DNA from: JBBAEA01 sp041656175
GTDB lineage: Bacteria > Myxococcota_A > Bradymonadia > UBA4248
DNA: 5,519 nucleotides
Direction: 5' to 3'
Assembly: GCA_041656175.1 (NCBI GenBank)
Contig: JBBAEA010000184.1
Span: 1 to 5,519 of the forward strand
Below the pieces are notes generated by a model that was given only the letters and a program-made list of their open reading frames with translations, made no database searches and was not told the DNA's origin. Positions 5,177-5,519 of this stretch are shown here, piece after piece (positions within the stretch are counted from its first letter, which is position 1; each line of letters starts with the position of its first letter). The position numbers were made by a program, and so were the translations under genes.

Positions 5177-5519
5177 GCGAAAAACAATTCAAGCCCATCA
5201 CAGGGCAAGAGCCGATGTTTCGGAATATTTCAACGCTGCTTTACGTTCAATAAGCTAATGAATTCAATGCGTTAGCTTGCAAGGAGTTTATTGTTTACGC
5301 CACGAGCGTGTCGAGTTTTGCAACGTTTTCGCGCACAAAAATGGTGCAGCAACCCCTTTTGGGAAGCTTGATTTATGCAAAAACCCGTAAATATAGCGAT
5401 CGTAAGTTAAGGCAAGCCCGGCGAACGCTTAAAGTAAAGCCATTAAATTCAGGGCATTACGCACTTGAGCGCGATCCAAGGGGCTTGCCCCTTGGTCGGA
5501 ATTTGAGGCGCTAAGCCTC
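5177..5519. other. Non-coding region upstream of the receptor promoter
   Basis: I find no supported gene here. A 68-codon plus-strand frame from a GTG at 5308 has no ribosome binding site at normal spacing and its tail runs through palindromes. Inverted repeats include AAGCTAA (5252-5258) with TTAGCTT (5272-5278), CACG-AG-CGTG (5301-5310), GGCAAGCCC (5411-5419) with GGGCTTGCC (5481-5489), and the two stems at the right end. The neighbouring gene to the right must begin or end outside the window. Confidence 0.55.
5473..5497. repeat. GC-rich palindrome CCAAGGGG-CTTG-CCCCTTGG
   Basis: A perfect 8-bp stem (5476-5483 with 5488-5495) with a CTTG loop, extended by GA/TC past one bulged T. On the plus strand it is followed by a short ATTT at 5501-5504, too weak for a confident intrinsic terminator. 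A second small stem GAGGC-GCTAA-GCCTC closes the window at 5505-5519. Confidence 0.55.

Noticed and set aside
5041..5280. Cobalamin riboswitch or Fur box upstream of the receptor
   Set aside because: I searched by eye for the B12 box and for GATAAT-type repeats and found neither; the leader stems do not match the riboswitch layout.
5308..5514. 68-codon plus-strand frame from GTG
   Set aside because: AAGGAG lies about 21 bases upstream, too far, the start is GTG and the C-terminal third is the palindromic repeats; a real small basic protein cannot be fully excluded.
1..5519. CRISPR array, tRNA, rRNA or transposase
   Set aside because: No regularly spaced direct repeats, cloverleaf, rRNA-like sequence or transposase-type protein was found.

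Overview
The window carries one minus-strand transport module of a Gram-negative (diderm) bacterium. Read in the direction of transcription, from the right end to the left, the order is: a TonB-dependent outer-membrane receptor (2449-5040), ExbB (1521-2156), ExbD (1103-1528) and TonB (376-1095). I see no tRNA, rRNA, CRISPR array, transposase, integrase or second operon. The receptor's plug motif NCQNC and its FRAP/DPNL boxes place it near the HmuR/BtuB-like receptors. That group is common in Bacteroidota and also spread through several other phyla, so I cannot name the organism. Base composition looks moderate (roughly half G+C by eye), and codon use looks similar across the four genes.

How the genes work together: the receptor binds a scarce solute at the cell surface, probably a tetrapyrrole (haem or cobalamin) or another metal chelate. 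ExbB and ExbD form the proton-driven motor in the inner membrane. TonB spans the periplasm with a proline-rich rod and pulls on the receptor's TonB box to open the plug. The module is self-contained for outer-membrane passage. It has no periplasmic binding protein or ABC transporter inside the window, so the substrate stays open. exbB-exbD-tonB are tightly packed (8-base overlap, then 7-base gap). The receptor is set apart from them by 292 bases with hairpins, which suggests that receptor and motor levels are set separately.

Non-coding regions, left to right. Positions 1-131 form a striking fold-back element with nested hairpins: an outer stem, a side hairpin with a GCGA loop, an 18-bp inner stem and two tiny GTA-loop hairpins at the tip. 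Positions 162-302 hold a row of further hairpins downstream of tonB. Positions 2157-2448 hold an 18-bp-arm hairpin and a G8 tract between the receptor gene and exbB. Positions 5041-5519 are the receptor's upstream region. It has a consensus -35 box, two tandem leader hairpins, and a four-codon mini-ORF with an ideal ribosome binding site ending six bases before the receptor start codon. It also has further inverted repeats up to the window end.

The protein-coding part is a familiar system. The less familiar parts are the fold-back element at the left edge and the structured leader with its mini-ORF. Both are read from sequence complementarity by eye; no folding or database search was run.
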